Shown piece after piece: positions 45,998 to 55,468 of a stretch of DNA of 64,000 nucleotides. The DNA comes from Taurinivorans muris (GTDB taxonomy: Bacteria; Desulfobacterota; Desulfovibrionia; Desulfovibrionales; Desulfovibrionaceae), in the NCBI RefSeq assembly GCF_025232395.1, contig NZ_CP065938.1:1426001-1490000 (forward strand), read 5' to 3'. The position numbers and the translations under genes were made by a program. How positions within the stretch are numbered: position 1 is the stretch's first letter; every line of letters begins with the position of its first letter. The notes beneath the pieces are model-generated. The model saw nothing but the letters and a program-made list of their open reading frames with translations, did no database searches and was not told the origin of the DNA.

Positions 45998-46068
45998 GTG
46001 AACAATTTTTTTAATCTAAAATTCATCGTCCGTCAAGTTTTTTTATAAACAATTTTTTGGGAGTATAT

Positions 46069-47331
46069 ATGGACAGCCTATTAATTTCCGGAGGGGTTCC
46101 GCTCAAAGGAACCGTAAAAGCAAGCGGAGCGAAAAACGCCGCACTGCCCATCCTTTTAGGAAGCATTTTATTTGACCATACGGTTATTTTCGATAACGTG
46201 CCTCATTTAAGAGACATCCGAACCACTCAAAAGCTTTTGGAAACGCTGGGCTTTGAAACAAATTTCGAAAATAACCGCATGCACGTTTGCCTGAAAAACG
46301 AAGTTCTTCCGGAAGCTCCCTATGATTTGGTAAAAACAATGCGCGCTTCCGTGCTGTGTTTGGGACCGCTTTTGGCAAGGCTCGGCAAAGCGAGCGTCGC
46401 CTTGCCCGGAGGCTGCGCCATCGGGGCGAGACCTGTGGATTTGCATTTATCCGCCCTTGAGAAAATGGGGGCCGAATTCACGCTTGACGGCGGTTATATT
46501 ATGGGCAGATGTGAAAAACTGCATGGCGCCCATATTCAATTTGACAAAGTCACCGTCGGCGGAACGGAAAATTTAATGATGGCGGCCTGTTTGGCTGAAG
46601 GGGAGACGATTTTGGACAATGCCGCACGCGAACCAGAAATTGTCGACCTCGCCAATTTTTTAAAGAGCTGCGGGGCGAAAATCGAAGGCGCGGGACAAAC
46701 GCAAATAAAAATTCAAGGCGTGACAAGCCTGAGGCAGGAAACCCCATACAGCATCATGCCCGACAGAATTGAAGCGGGAACGTATTTAATCGCGGCAGCC
46801 ATGACCAACGGGGAAGTCCGGGTGGAGAATTGCCCTTATAAGGATATGGAAGCCCTTTGCAGCAAATTGGAAGCATGCAATGTCAAGCTTGATTTCGAGG
46901 AAAACGCCGTAACGGCGAAACCTCATGGTGAACTGAACGCCGTGGACATCCGCACCGTCCCGCATCCGGGATTTCCTACGGACATGCAGGCGCAGTTCAT
47001 GGCGATGCTCACGCTGTGCAGAGGGTCAGCCATTGTCGAGGAAACCATTTTTGAAAACCGCTTCATGCATGTCCCGGAACTTGTGCGCATGGGGGCGGAT
47101 ATTCGGGTCACGGGCAATTCCGCCATGGTGCGCGGCGTTCCAAGCCTGACGGGCGCTCCCGTCATGGCAAGCGATTTACGGGCGGGCGCCGCTCTTGTCA
47201 TTGCGGGGCTTTGCGCGGACGGTGAAACGCGCGTTGACAGAATTTATCATGTCGACCGCGGTTATGAGGGCATGGAAATAAAATTGCAGGAACTTGGCGG
47301 CAGAATCAAGCGCGTTGCAACACCGAACTGA
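46069..47331 (+). CDS. murA: UDP-N-acetylglucosamine 1-carboxyvinyltransferase MurA
   Basis: MurA makes the first committed precursor of peptidoglycan from UDP-GlcNAc and phosphoenolpyruvate. The 420-residue protein has [20 protein letters not shown] at the start, then the active-site loop [15 protein letters not shown] with its cysteine (the fosfomycin target), and [15 protein letters not shown]. The ATG at 46069 lies after GGGAG; the TTG at 46057 overlaps that site. Confidence 0.95.
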   Translation: MDSLLISGGVPLKGTVKASGAKNAALPILLGSILFDHTVIFDNVPHLRDIRTTQKLLETLGFETNFENNRMHVCLKNEVLPEAPYDLVKTMRASVLCLGPLLARLGKASVALPGGCAIGARPVDLHLSALEKMGAEFTLDGGYIMGRCEKLHGAHIQFDKVTVGGTENLMMAACLAEGETILDNAAREPEIVDLANFLKSCGAKIEGAGQTQIKIQGVTSLRQETPYSIMPDRIEAGTYLIAAAMTNGEVRVENCPYKDMEALCSKLEACNVKLDFEENAVTAKPHGELNAVDIRTVPHPGFPTDMQAQFMAMLTLCRGSAIVEETIFENRFMHVPELVRMGADIRVTGNSAMVRGVPSLTGAPVMASDLRAGAALVIAGLCADGETRVDRIYHVDRGYEGMEIKLQELGGRIKRVATPN

Positions 47332-47485
47332 TTTGCGAAGTCCATACAATTTCACAAAAAAAGCCTCATTATTCTGCCATAGTATGTAAACTTCCCCTTG
47401 ATATGCCGATTGATATGCCGATTACAGCAGGTCATGTTTCAGCGGCAATTTACATATGATATGGCAGCTATATGATTTTGCATAA

Positions 47486-47605
47486 AAACTGTCCTCTTTC
47501 GGTTTTGCCTGACAAACACATCAAAACATACCGAAGGAGGACGGTTTTGTCTTGAAAGGTTTTTCACTCCGCCCGCTTTGCAGGCGCGGTCTTTCGTGCT
47601 GACGC
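47486..47605 (-). repeat. Left-end remnant of an IS200/IS605-family element
   Basis: This stretch is the same in layout as 21955-22060: CTGTCCTC, a core with AACACATC then AAACATACC, then GGAGGAC, a TTTTTCACTCC-type stretch and a degenerate GC hairpin. Only the left end is present, with no transposase gene; the gap 47332-47652 otherwise holds no gene. Confidence 0.6.
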
Positions 47606-47652
47606 GTCAAAAAAAACTTACATCAACGCTCACAAGCCCTTTTCATTCTTCT

Positions 47653-48516
47653 TTAGGAAAAAGCAATATCCTTATCGGACAAATTCAACACACGCACCGC
47701 ATTATCAAACATCACCGCCTGCATGACTTCGGCACGAAGCCCCCACTGTTTGTAATACGCGGTGGCCTGCCGCATATCAACACACGGATAAGCTGTCCCG
47801 AACATGAATTTTTCAGGAATCAAATAATTCGCGGCGTCCAGATATTCCCGGTTTCCTGGTACGTTCATCGTGTATAAATCAGGAGCCAAATACACATGTT
47901 CGCGATTAAACGCCACATGGCAAATGGCGGAAACAAACGGCCAGCCGCCATGGGCGACAATCAGCTTCAATTTTGGAAAAGCCAAGGCAATCCTTTCAAC
48001 AATCATAGGGTCGGTATAACTCAAATCCGGGGCGACAAATCCCCCGAAAGAAATGAAAACAGGAATATTTTCAGCCTCGCATTTTTCATAAAACACCGAC
48101 AAAATTTTATCGTCTGCATACAGGGGAGGACGGCAAAATCCGGTTTCAAACAAAACTCCCCGGCATATGCCTTTATGCACAAACGTATCGATTTCGTCCA
48201 AAGCGGCTTTGCCTTCATGCGGGTCAATTCCCGCAATACCGACAAAACGCTTCGGATACGAACGTGTCAATTCTTCCAAATCTTCGTTTTTCATTGCCGT
48301 TGATTTGCGGATTAAAACGGCACCTGCACAAATTCCGGCTTCATCCATTTCCTGAATGCATAATTCCATCGAGCGCTGTTTTGCGGATTCGGCAATACGC
48401 ATTCCGAAACGGGGGGCAAAAACTTCAGGTTCAAAAAGCTCTCTTCCGGAATTTTGAAACATTCCCTCCGCAATGGATTTAAAAGGAGGACGCAAACGCA
48501 TATCGAAAATTTTCAT
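47653..48516 (-). CDS. Amidohydrolase-superfamily protein lacking the HxH metal motif (copy A)
   Basis: The 287-residue protein has the amidohydrolase_2 plan (ISFGGFVAPDLSY, LIVAHGGWPFVS, NREHVYLAPDLY). The usual first-strand HxH is replaced by MRLRPP (FDMRLRPPF), and the usual last-strand Asp motif (GSDxP) by GTAYP. The protein is thus unlikely to bind the canonical metal pair. It may be a metal-poor decarboxylase, lyase or hydrolase. A paralogue lies at 51016-51846, and between them are an anion transporter and a LysR regulator. Confidence 0.75.
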   Translation of the reverse strand: MKIFDMRLRPPFKSIAEGMFQNSGRELFEPEVFAPRFGMRIAESAKQRSMELCIQEMDEAGICAGAVLIRKSTAMKNEDLEELTRSYPKRFVGIAGIDPHEGKAALDEIDTFVHKGICRGVLFETGFCRPPLYADDKILSVFYEKCEAENIPVFISFGGFVAPDLSYTDPMIVERIALAFPKLKLIVAHGGWPFVSAICHVAFNREHVYLAPDLYTMNVPGNREYLDAANYLIPEKFMFGTAYPCVDMRQATAYYKQWGLRAEVMQAVMFDNAVRVLNLSDKDIAFS

Positions 48517-48525
48517 AAAAACTCC

Positions 48526-50001
48526 TCAGAGGAAAAATCCGTACACAGCCCCGATAATCGGGAAACCGCAGACAAATAAAACAATAAGCCCCGCAATCAC
48601 GGCACTGAAACCGGCTTTAAAAGAATTTTTAACCCCGATCCAATCGACATTTGAAAAAAGAATTGCCGCCACCGTGGAAGCCGCAGGCGTCGCATACGCG
48701 CATGCCGCGGCAATGACGACCAAAACGGTCAGGGCCAACGGGTTCAATCCCAAAGAACTGCTTACCTGCACGGCAACAGGCACGGCAATAAGCACCAAAC
48801 TCACATTATGGGTAAGCTGTGTCGCCAAATTAACAATAACGGAAAACAACACAAGAAAAACAAAAACATTCGTATCTTGAAAATACTCATTCATAAGCAT
48901 GCCGAGCCACTGGGTAATTCCCGCTCCCTCGCTGCTTACGGCGGCGGAAACCGGCAAAGCCGCCGCAGTTATCCAAAACACATGCCAATGAATGCCGGAA
49001 CGGGCACAAGCATCAAAATCAAGCAAAGGCTTTCCCTCAACTTTTATGAGCGTTAATGCAATAAGAACAATGGCGACGGCTGACAAAAAATTAAAACTGC
49101 CGAAAAAACCGGCAATCCCTTTTTCACCGGATAAAAATGTCGGCAAAATCATCAAAAGCATAAAAACAAGCAAAGCGAGAGCGGCGGTTTTTTCATGCAA
49201 AGACAGCTTCAATTCACTGCGCATCCGAGCCAGATATTTGTCGGAAAGATTCATCAGCTTGCTCACATCGGGACGGAAAACATATTTCATAACCAAGAAA
49301 TATGCGGTGACAAACAATATGCAGATAGGAACGGTGACCGCCATAAAGGTTAAATAATCAACCGTATATGCCCCGCCCGTGGCACTTTCCAATGCTCCGA
49401 TAGCCAAAATGCACACATTTCCCCAAGGCTTGCAACCGAAGGACAAAATAGCGGCAATGGCGGCTCCTGCCAAAACAAAGGCGGGATAGGGCTCGCCTTT
49501 CTTGTATCCGACCTCGTCGAAAATGCTGTACATGAGATTCCAAACCAAAAAGACAACCGCATTGCCGTCCACCAAAAAACTGACGACAAACGAACCCAGC
49601 AAAACCATGAACGTAAATATCCACGGATGTCCCACCAGCATTTTCCGGCTCAAAAACCAACAAGACATTTTTTTATTCAGACCGCTTTGCTCGCAGTAAG
49701 CCGTAAATACCAATACCAACAACATGAAAACCACCAACTGCTGGCTGAAAGCATGAGCGAAAGCGTCCTGAGGGGACGGAAAGAAACCGCAGACCCCCAA
49801 CATGAAAATGCTGAACATGCTGGGCCAAATGAAGCCTATGAACGTCCAGCCATAAAGCAGACCGAGAAAAATCCCTATGACGGACATACCCATAGGAGGC
49901 AGCGCGGAATAAGAAATTTTCCCGATTCCGAACGTCAATAAAAAATATATCAAAGTATGCAGCCAATAATAATTGCGGGAAGTTGCAATTGTCCTGTTCA
50001 T
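48526..50001 (-). CDS. DASS/ion-transporter family membrane symporter
   Basis: The 491-residue membrane protein has about 12 spans and reads as an SLC13/ion-transporter superfamily carrier of anions such as dicarboxylates, with MGMSVIGIFLGLLYGW near the N-terminus, SFLVDGNAVVFLVWNLMY, and NLATQLTHNVSLVLIAVPVAV and YATPAAST in the second half. It starts 12 bases after the LysR gene and ends before amidohydrolase A, so it likely brings in the substrate of that pathway. Confidence 0.78.
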   Translation of the reverse strand: MNRTIATSRNYYWLHTLIYFLLTFGIGKISYSALPPMGMSVIGIFLGLLYGWTFIGFIWPSMFSIFMLGVCGFFPSPQDAFAHAFSQQLVVFMLLVLVFTAYCEQSGLNKKMSCWFLSRKMLVGHPWIFTFMVLLGSFVVSFLVDGNAVVFLVWNLMYSIFDEVGYKKGEPYPAFVLAGAAIAAILSFGCKPWGNVCILAIGALESATGGAYTVDYLTFMAVTVPICILFVTAYFLVMKYVFRPDVSKLMNLSDKYLARMRSELKLSLHEKTAALALLVFMLLMILPTFLSGEKGIAGFFGSFNFLSAVAIVLIALTLIKVEGKPLLDFDACARSGIHWHVFWITAAALPVSAAVSSEGAGITQWLGMLMNEYFQDTNVFVFLVLFSVIVNLATQLTHNVSLVLIAVPVAVQVSSSLGLNPLALTVLVVIAAACAYATPAASTVAAILFSNVDWIGVKNSFKAGFSAVIAGLIVLFVCGFPIIGAVYGFFL

Positions 50002-50013
50002 AATATTTTTCCT

Positions 50014-50952
50014 TCAAACTTTGCCTTTCGGCAGAAATGTTACAAATTTTTCTATGATTCCTTCGGATTTTCCAACTATTAAGCAGCCGGTTACCGCAGA
50101 AAATTTATCTTTGATACGGATGGGAACAATGTGCTCCAAACAGGAGCAGAAAGGCTCCCGTCCATCCAAGAAAATATCATGCAAAAAACCAATGCCCATA
50201 TTGGAAGCGATAATGTTGTGCCAAAGCGTAAGCGATGTGGTTGCAAGCACGATATTGGGTTTTCCGTATCGGCTTAACATAAAATGCAGCGGCGTCACAT
50301 TCAGTTCTTCCGCGGCGCCTATGACAAGCGGTTCCCGCAAAATGGAACGCAGGGAAAGCTCGCGGCGCTTCGCCAAGTGTGAATTTTCACTTACACAGGC
50401 ATGATAATTCCCCTTTTCCAAAGGGATGAAATTCAATCCGTCAAAAGACATGAACCCGGAATCTCCCCCGTTTTCTTCCGCACAGGGCACATTCACCAAT
50501 CCTACGCGGTATACGCCCTCTTCTTTGGGCTCCAGCAAGCGTTCACGAATGACAGCGGGCGAAGCACCCAGCGTGACAACTTTGATTTCAGGATACCGGT
50601 AACAAAAATTTTTAATGATTTCCGTTAATGTTGCCAAATAAAAAAGCGAATTCACATAAATACGCAATTCACCGTAAAAACTCCGCCCGTTATTGTCTTT
50701 TGCGGCGATACTTTCCAATAATTCCTCATATTCCGGAATTATTTTCACCGCATAGGCGAAAACTTTTTTTCCTTCCGCTGTCAAGCTCACGCCTTTGCTT
50801 GTACGTTTCAGCAAAATCACATTCAGCTCGCGCTCCATATTTTTAATGCACGCGCTCAATGTTTGCTGGGTCATATGCAAAGATGCGCAAGCCAAATTCA
50901 AAGATTTATATTTTGCCACCTCAATCAAAACAGCTAATTGCTCCAAACGCAT
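50014..50952 (-). CDS. LysR-family transcription regulator
   Basis: The 312-residue protein has an N-terminal HTH (LAVLIEVAKYKSLNLACASL, MTQQTLSACIKNMERELN) and a C-terminal substrate-sensing domain. It is followed at once by the transporter gene, and should control the cluster in answer to a pathway compound. Its promoter region is the 63-base gap before amidohydrolase B. Confidence 0.88.
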   Translation of the reverse strand: MRLEQLAVLIEVAKYKSLNLACASLHMTQQTLSACIKNMERELNVILLKRTSKGVSLTAEGKKVFAYAVKIIPEYEELLESIAAKDNNGRSFYGELRIYVNSLFYLATLTEIIKNFCYRYPEIKVVTLGASPAVIRERLLEPKEEGVYRVGLVNVPCAEENGGDSGFMSFDGLNFIPLEKGNYHACVSENSHLAKRRELSLRSILREPLVIGAAEELNVTPLHFMLSRYGKPNIVLATTSLTLWHNIIASNMGIGFLHDIFLDGREPFCSCLEHIVPIRIKDKFSAVTGCLIVGKSEGIIEKFVTFLPKGKV

Positions 50953-51015
50953 GAAAACCTCCTAACAACCCGGAAACCGTATACCGAAAAACGCGAGAAG
51001 CACGGTTTGCCCAAA

Positions 51016-51846
51016 TCATAACCGCAAAAAACGGCAAGCGTTTTTTTCCATGACATACGGTAAAAATTCTTCCTTTATGCCGCAAGTCTTATAGTGCCGT
51101 TCAGCATCTTTAATGGAAATTATCGGTGCGGCAGAAGCGAAAATCATTCTATCGTACAATATTCCGTTTGCCGCGGCAATATAATCGGCGCTTCCCGGAG
51201 CATTGAGCATATACATGTCAGGTGCAAGGTAAATATTTCCGCGGTTGAAAGCCAGTTGGCAAAACTCCGTCACAAAAGGCCAGCCTCCATGGGACAATGC
51301 GATTTGCATTTCAGGAAATTCCTTGGCGACCGTGTCTATCGCAAAAGGCGAATATAAATCAAGCTTAGGCGTGAAAATACCGCCAAACGTAAACACAACG
51401 GGTATTTTCTCCGCTTGGCATTTTTCATAAAGAGGAAAAACGCGTTCATCGTCCGCATGCCATGGTTCGGGATCGAAAGCCGGCTCCAAGGCTATTCCGG
51501 CACAAGGACCGTCTATGACATACTGCCGCAATTCATTAAATGCCTGCTCCATTCCCATGAAAGGAGCGATTCCGGCAAGTCCTATAAATCGGGAGGACCA
51601 ATTTTTCAAAAGAAACAGCAAATCTTCATTGTTCCCCCCGCAGCCCTTGCGGATGGGAACGACCGCACGGGAAATCCCGCATTCATCCATTTCCCGTATC
51701 AAAGCTTCCATGGAAAAAGTGGCGGCGCAAGGAGATATTTTTGCATTGAAGCGAGCCGCCCTTTGGGATACGTCCGCAATATTATTATAGAACTCCGCGT
51801 TTCTATAACTTGCTATCGGCGGACGCACCCTGAAATCTATGCTCAT
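51016..51846 (-). CDS. Amidohydrolase-superfamily protein lacking the HxH metal motif (copy B)
   Basis: The 276-residue paralogue of 47653-48516 starts MSIDFRVRPPIASYRN: RVRPP stands where HxH would be, as in copy A. It keeps FTFGGIFTPKL, IALSHGGWPFVT and NRGNIYLAPDMYMLNAPGS, and has ASAAP where GSDxP would be. The start at 51846 has an AGGAGGAAGG site; the upstream codons to 51960 look non-coding. It would open the cluster of copy B, LysR, transporter and copy A. Confidence 0.75.
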   Translation of the reverse strand: MSIDFRVRPPIASYRNAEFYNNIADVSQRAARFNAKISPCAATFSMEALIREMDECGISRAVVPIRKGCGGNNEDLLFLLKNWSSRFIGLAGIAPFMGMEQAFNELRQYVIDGPCAGIALEPAFDPEPWHADDERVFPLYEKCQAEKIPVVFTFGGIFTPKLDLYSPFAIDTVAKEFPEMQIALSHGGWPFVTEFCQLAFNRGNIYLAPDMYMLNAPGSADYIAAANGILYDRMIFASAAPIISIKDAERHYKTCGIKEEFLPYVMEKNACRFLRL

Positions 51847-52009
51847 TTTAACCTTCCTCCTGCAATGGATTAAAGCAAAATAAAAATTTTTCACTTTATT
51901 GCAATATAAGAGGAAAAAATATCTCTGTCCAACAAATAAAAAAATAAAAAGAGCACTCATTACAAATTAATTTTGTAACAAGCGTATGCAATGAACCAAT
52001 TCAACACGT

Positions 52010-52183
52010 TCAAACCAAAGCAATCAAAACAAAATAAAAAAGACCTGCAAAAATTTTTATTTTCATAAGCCCTAAAAAACACAGGATAAATACCGGCTGG
52101 ATACCCCGCAGGTCCGCCAATGAGCCAATACCCCACATTAAAACTGTCCGTATTTTCGGGTATCTTTCTGAATTATCCAGAAT
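52010..52183 (-). pseudogene. Possible 3' remnant of an MFS transporter gene
   Basis: The frame reads GIGSLADLRGIQPVFILCFL and then hydrophobic sequence to a stop, which resembles the end of an MFS transporter. It is cut at its 5' side by an IS5-like fragment. The match is by eye and short. Confidence 0.3.
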
Positions 52184-52185
52184 TA

Positions 52186-52261
52186 GGATGTGTTTCCAAA
52201 TTACTTTAACCAAACTAAACAACACGCAATAAGGACAAAATTTTTATACATTATTTGTAAT
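52186..52261 (-). mobile_element. Right-end fragment of an IS5-like element
   Basis: The 76 bases match the right end of the IS5-like element at 56197 almost base for base (GTGTTTCCAAATTACTTTAA, then CACGCAATAAGGACAAA). It is cut off where an IS1595-like end begins, so the latter inserted into it. Confidence 0.8.
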
Positions 52262-52343
52262 GGCTCTAGACTAGTATCTCATATAGGAATCATATATAAC
52301 TATATGGAATACAATAGAATAAGCAAGTATAAAATAAAAAAAT
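52262..52343 (+). mobile_element. Left-end fragment of an IS1595-family element
   Basis: The fragment starts with the terminal repeat GGCTCTAGAC and has a start codon 42 bases in (52304), exactly as in the complete copy at 54377. The following frame (ATGGAATACAATAGAATAAG) matches the transposase start but is truncated where the intact copy begins. Confidence 0.65.
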
Positions 52344-53053
52344 GGCTCTAGACCATCACTTTTTATTTTTGAAGTAAAGTTGTTCCATAAAAACAGCAAA
52401 ATTTTCATTTCTGAGGTTAAATCTACATTCACATTCTTTTAAATGCAATATAAATTTTTCATCCGTCAGACCATTGAATTTCGCCAACCGTCTTTTAGCA
52501 AAGCTCCAGAAGCTTTCTATGCCGTTCACATGTGATTTTCCCCGCACAAATTCGTTTTCATGGTGGAATACCCTGTAATGGGTATAACCATTCAAAATAA
52601 GACCGTCATAGGCTTTCCAGCCGTCTGTATGGATAGTTAGCCTTCAAGGATTTTTCCTTGTATTATGGGCAATAACTCTTCCCTTGAACATCTTGGAACT
52701 ATGCTGACAAAAACTTTTCCCTCACGCTTTAAGACTCCAAAAACAGGAGTCTTGCCGGCAGCTCCGCGTCCTCGCTTACCTCTCACTCTTTTGGCTCCGA
52801 AATAGCTTTCGTCAAGTTCAAATATTCCAAGCTCTTTTTGGTGTTTTTGAACACTGTCTTCAAGAATTAATTCACGAAATTCCGTAAAATAATTGTTAAC
52901 AGTTTTACGATTTAACTTTAATAATTCACTTGTTGCAGTGGCAGTTAAATCCATTGAAAAACAGTTAATAATTTTTTTTATTTTATAATTACTTAATCTA
53001 TTGAATTTCATTATTATTAATCATAATCTCGAAAAAGATAATGGTCAAGAGCC
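52344..53053 (-). mobile_element. IS1595-family insertion sequence, copy 1
   Basis: A 710-base element bounded by GGCTCTAGACCAT (52344) and its inverse ATGGTCAAGAGCC (ending 53053). It is nearly identical to the copy at 54377-55086 and lies in the opposite orientation, so the two form an inverted pair around a nuclease gene. I see no clear 8-base target duplication. Confidence 0.85.
52356..53011 (-). pseudogene. IS1595 transposase with internal -1 frameshift (copy 1)
   Basis: The first frame (53011 to 52637, 124 residues) ends with KILEG and a TAA; the rest (TIHTDGWKAYDG, NGYTHYRVFHHENEFVRG) follows in the -1 frame to 52356. The DDE residues are split between both pieces: ELDESYFG in the first; TDGW and VNGIESFWS in the second. 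Copy 2 has the same break. Confidence 0.8.
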
Positions 53054-53235
53054 ATAATTAATATAACAAAAAATACCTTGCCCAATAAAAAACTCTCGAA
53101 TTAATAAAATATTTCATAATAACTCTAACAATCCAGAATGACCACATAAACGTCAAATCTTGACCTAATTAAAATTCCTCTTGAAAAACACCTTAAATAG
53201 GAATATAATAATCTAAAATATAATAAGGAGTTCTT

Positions 53236-54243
53236 ATGAATTTAGTATTTTTTAATGTTGGCTGGATGGCACATTATAAAGGTGAAGACAAAATATTGGG
53301 AAATTTTAAATACGTAAAAGAATATAATTATGGACATGAAAAATGGAATTTTCTTCCATGTAATAAGAAATGTTATGCTTATGTTCCAATAAGATGGTCA
53401 AACGAAGAAATTCCTCCAAGCATAAATCTCGAAAGAATCTATGAAAAAAATAATAATCGTGATGAGTTAAATAATGTTACTATAGTCTTTATTTCACGAA
53501 ATCCAACAGACCGAAAAACGTATATTGTTGGCTGGTACAAAAATGCTACTCTTTTCAGAACATTGCAGCTACGTCCTAACCAAAAAGAGATATTTGACAA
53601 TGTTTATATTGCAGCAGTAGCTGATGAAAATAACTGTATTTGCTTACCGTTAGATGCAAGAACATTCAAAGTTCCTACTGCTCAAAAAGAAGGAAAAGGT
53701 AAAGGCTACGGTATGTCACCAATCTGGTATGCCGATACTGAAGAAATTCAAGAATACAGAAAAGAAGTAATCAACTATATAGAAAATTTTTCTTTGGAAA
53801 ATACACCTGAAAGAATTTATAAAAGTCTTAATAAACAAACTGATCCTGAACATAATAAACAAATTGAAAAAATAGCTGTAAATACTGTGATGGAATATTA
53901 TCAACAACAAGGATATACAGTTCACAGTGTAGAAAGTAAAAATCTTGGTTATGACTTATTTGTTTACAGAGAGGACGAAGAACTGTTTGTAGAAGTAAAG
54001 GGAAATAGTGCAGCCAAAACACTTATCAGGTTATCACCACATGAATTTGATGTATTAAAGCAAAATCATTTAAATTATATCATTGCGTCAGTCATAAATT
54101 GTGATGACAAGCCAATACTCAATCTTTATAGTATTGACAAAAAAATTATTGCTTCAGAAGAAATATACTATATTCAACATACTGAAGACAAAGATAATAT
54201 TCATGAATTAATTCCAGTTACTTTTGCAATAACATCATTCTAA
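53236..54243 (+). CDS. DUF3883-like protein with PD-(D/E)xK nuclease core
   Basis: The C-terminal part has the DUF3883 / NO VEIN-type restriction-like core: KIAVNTVMEYYQQQGYTV, then NLGYDLFVYREDEELFVEVKG, with the Asp (about 240) and E-x-K (about 254-256) of a PD-(D/E)xK active site. The N-terminal 150 residues (MNLVFFNVGWMAHYKGE, WSNEEIPPSINLERI, SRNPTDRKTYIVGWY) could be a modified-base reader of the EVE/PUA type; this is a guess. A base reader with such a nuclease would fit a type IV restriction enzyme. The gene is AT-rich, lies inside the inverted IS1595 pair, and is closed by the hairpin at 54251. Confidence 0.65.
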   Translation: MNLVFFNVGWMAHYKGEDKILGNFKYVKEYNYGHEKWNFLPCNKKCYAYVPIRWSNEEIPPSINLERIYEKNNNRDELNNVTIVFISRNPTDRKTYIVGWYKNATLFRTLQLRPNQKEIFDNVYIAAVADENNCICLPLDARTFKVPTAQKEGKGKGYGMSPIWYADTEEIQEYRKEVINYIENFSLENTPERIYKSLNKQTDPEHNKQIEKIAVNTVMEYYQQQGYTVHSVESKNLGYDLFVYREDEELFVEVKGNSAAKTLIRLSPHEFDVLKQNHLNYIIASVINCDDKPILNLYSIDKKIIASEEIYYIQHTEDKDNIHELIPVTFAITSF

Positions 54244-54250
54244 CTTGCCA

Positions 54251-54293
54251 ATACTTCTTAAGTTTGCAAATAACCAACAAACTTAAGAAGTAT
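54251..54293 (+). terminator. Terminator of the DUF3883 gene
   Basis: A perfect 16-base stem (ATACTTCTTAAGTTTG and complement) with an 11-base loop, followed by a TATTATATTA stretch. It is strong as a hairpin, weaker in its T tract. Confidence 0.7.
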
Positions 54294-54376
54294 TATATTA
54301 TTTAAATAACTACCAATAATCATTATATATTTTTTGTTGCAATATTTTTTTCAAAAAGAGTATACTATTTATGCTT

Positions 54377-55086
54377 GGCTCTTGACCATTATCTTTTTCG
54401 AGATTATGGTTAATAATAATGAAATTCAATAGATTAAGTAAGTATAAAATAAAAAAAATTATTAACTGTTTTTCAATGGATTTAACTGCCACTGCAACAA
54501 GTGAATTATTAAAGTTAAATCGTAAAACTGTTAACAATTATTTTACGGAATTTCGTGAGTTAATTCTTGAAGACAGTGTTCAAAAACACCAAAAAGAGCT
54601 TGGAATATTTGAACTTGACGAAAGCTATTTCGGAGCCAAAAGAGTGAGAGGCAAGCGAGGACGCGGAGCTGCCGGCAAGACTCCTGTTTTTGGGGTCTTA
54701 AAGCGTGAGGGAAAAGTTTTTGTCAGCATAGTTCCAAGATGTTCAAGGGAAGAGTTATTGCCCATAATACAAGGAAAAATCCTTGAAGGCTAACTATCCA
54801 TACAGACGGCTGGAAAGCCTATGACGGTCTTATTTTGAATGGCTATACCCATTACAGGGTATTCCACCATGAAAACGAATTTGTGCGGGGAAAATCACAT
54901 GTGAACGGCATAGAAAGCTTCTGGAGCTTTGCTAAAAGACGGTTGGCGAAATTCAATGGTCTGACGGATGAAAAATTTATATTGCATTTAAAAGAATGTG
55001 AATGTAGATTTAACCTCAGAAATGAAAATTTTGCTGTTTTTATGGAACAACTTTACTTCAAAAATAAAAAGTGATGGTCTAGAGCC
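54377..55086 (+). mobile_element. IS1595-family insertion sequence, copy 2
   Basis: A 710-base element from GGCTCTTGACCATT (54377) to GGTCTAGAGCC (ending 55086). The terminal repeats differ in a few positions, as in copy 1. I count only a few single-base differences from copy 1 by eye. Confidence 0.85.
54419..55074 (+). pseudogene. IS1595 transposase with internal -1 frameshift (copy 2)
   Basis: The first frame (54419-54793) ends KILEG-TAA and the second continues in the -1 frame from about 54787 to 55074. The overlap window between the stop codons of both frames is only a few bases and holds no classic slippery heptamer, so a programmed frameshift is doubtful but not excluded. Confidence 0.8.
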
Positions 55087-55107
55087 TAATTTATATAAAG
55101 GTTATAT

Positions 55108-55396
55108 ATGGCATTACAAAAAACCTATTTAGGCGTTAATAATCAACCCAAACAGATTAAAACAAAATATTCTGAAGTTGATAAGAAAGCCCATAAAATT
55201 GAAAAGGCTTATGTTGGTTTAGAAAGTGGGAATAATAAAATCTGGCATGATACTGTTCCACCAATTATTAGGGATTCAATGAACACTTAGACAATCTGCC
55301 GCAGATAAGCAATGGATTTCTGTTTGTTACGGTAATGACCTATTCGTTGCAGTTGCTAGTTCTGGAACTGGTAACCGTGTAATGACTTCACCTTAA
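55108..55396 (+). pseudogene. Phage tail-fibre-like fragment
   Basis: The first frame reads MALQKTYLGVNNQPKQIK and later KKAHKIEKAYVGLESGNNK, like the repeat of certain phage tail or fibre proteins. After a frame break at about 55290 it continues SAADKQWISVCYGNDLFVAV and ASSGTGNRVMTSP to a stop. It is a small remnant between two IS elements. Confidence 0.45.
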
Positions 55397-55468
55397 TAGA
55401 ATCTTGACAATTTTTCTAAAGCTTTCTAAACTTGATAAGAATTTTGAAAATCCAATATTGAGGAAATT

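Larger units (their letters stand above)
52344..55086. mobile_element. Composite-transposon-like unit with a nuclease gene as cargo
   Basis: Two near-identical IS1595 copies in inverted orientation enclose 1323 bases that hold one gene, a DUF3883/PD-(D/E)xK nuclease. The outer flanks show no matching target duplication, so movement as one unit is not proven. Confidence 0.5.
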
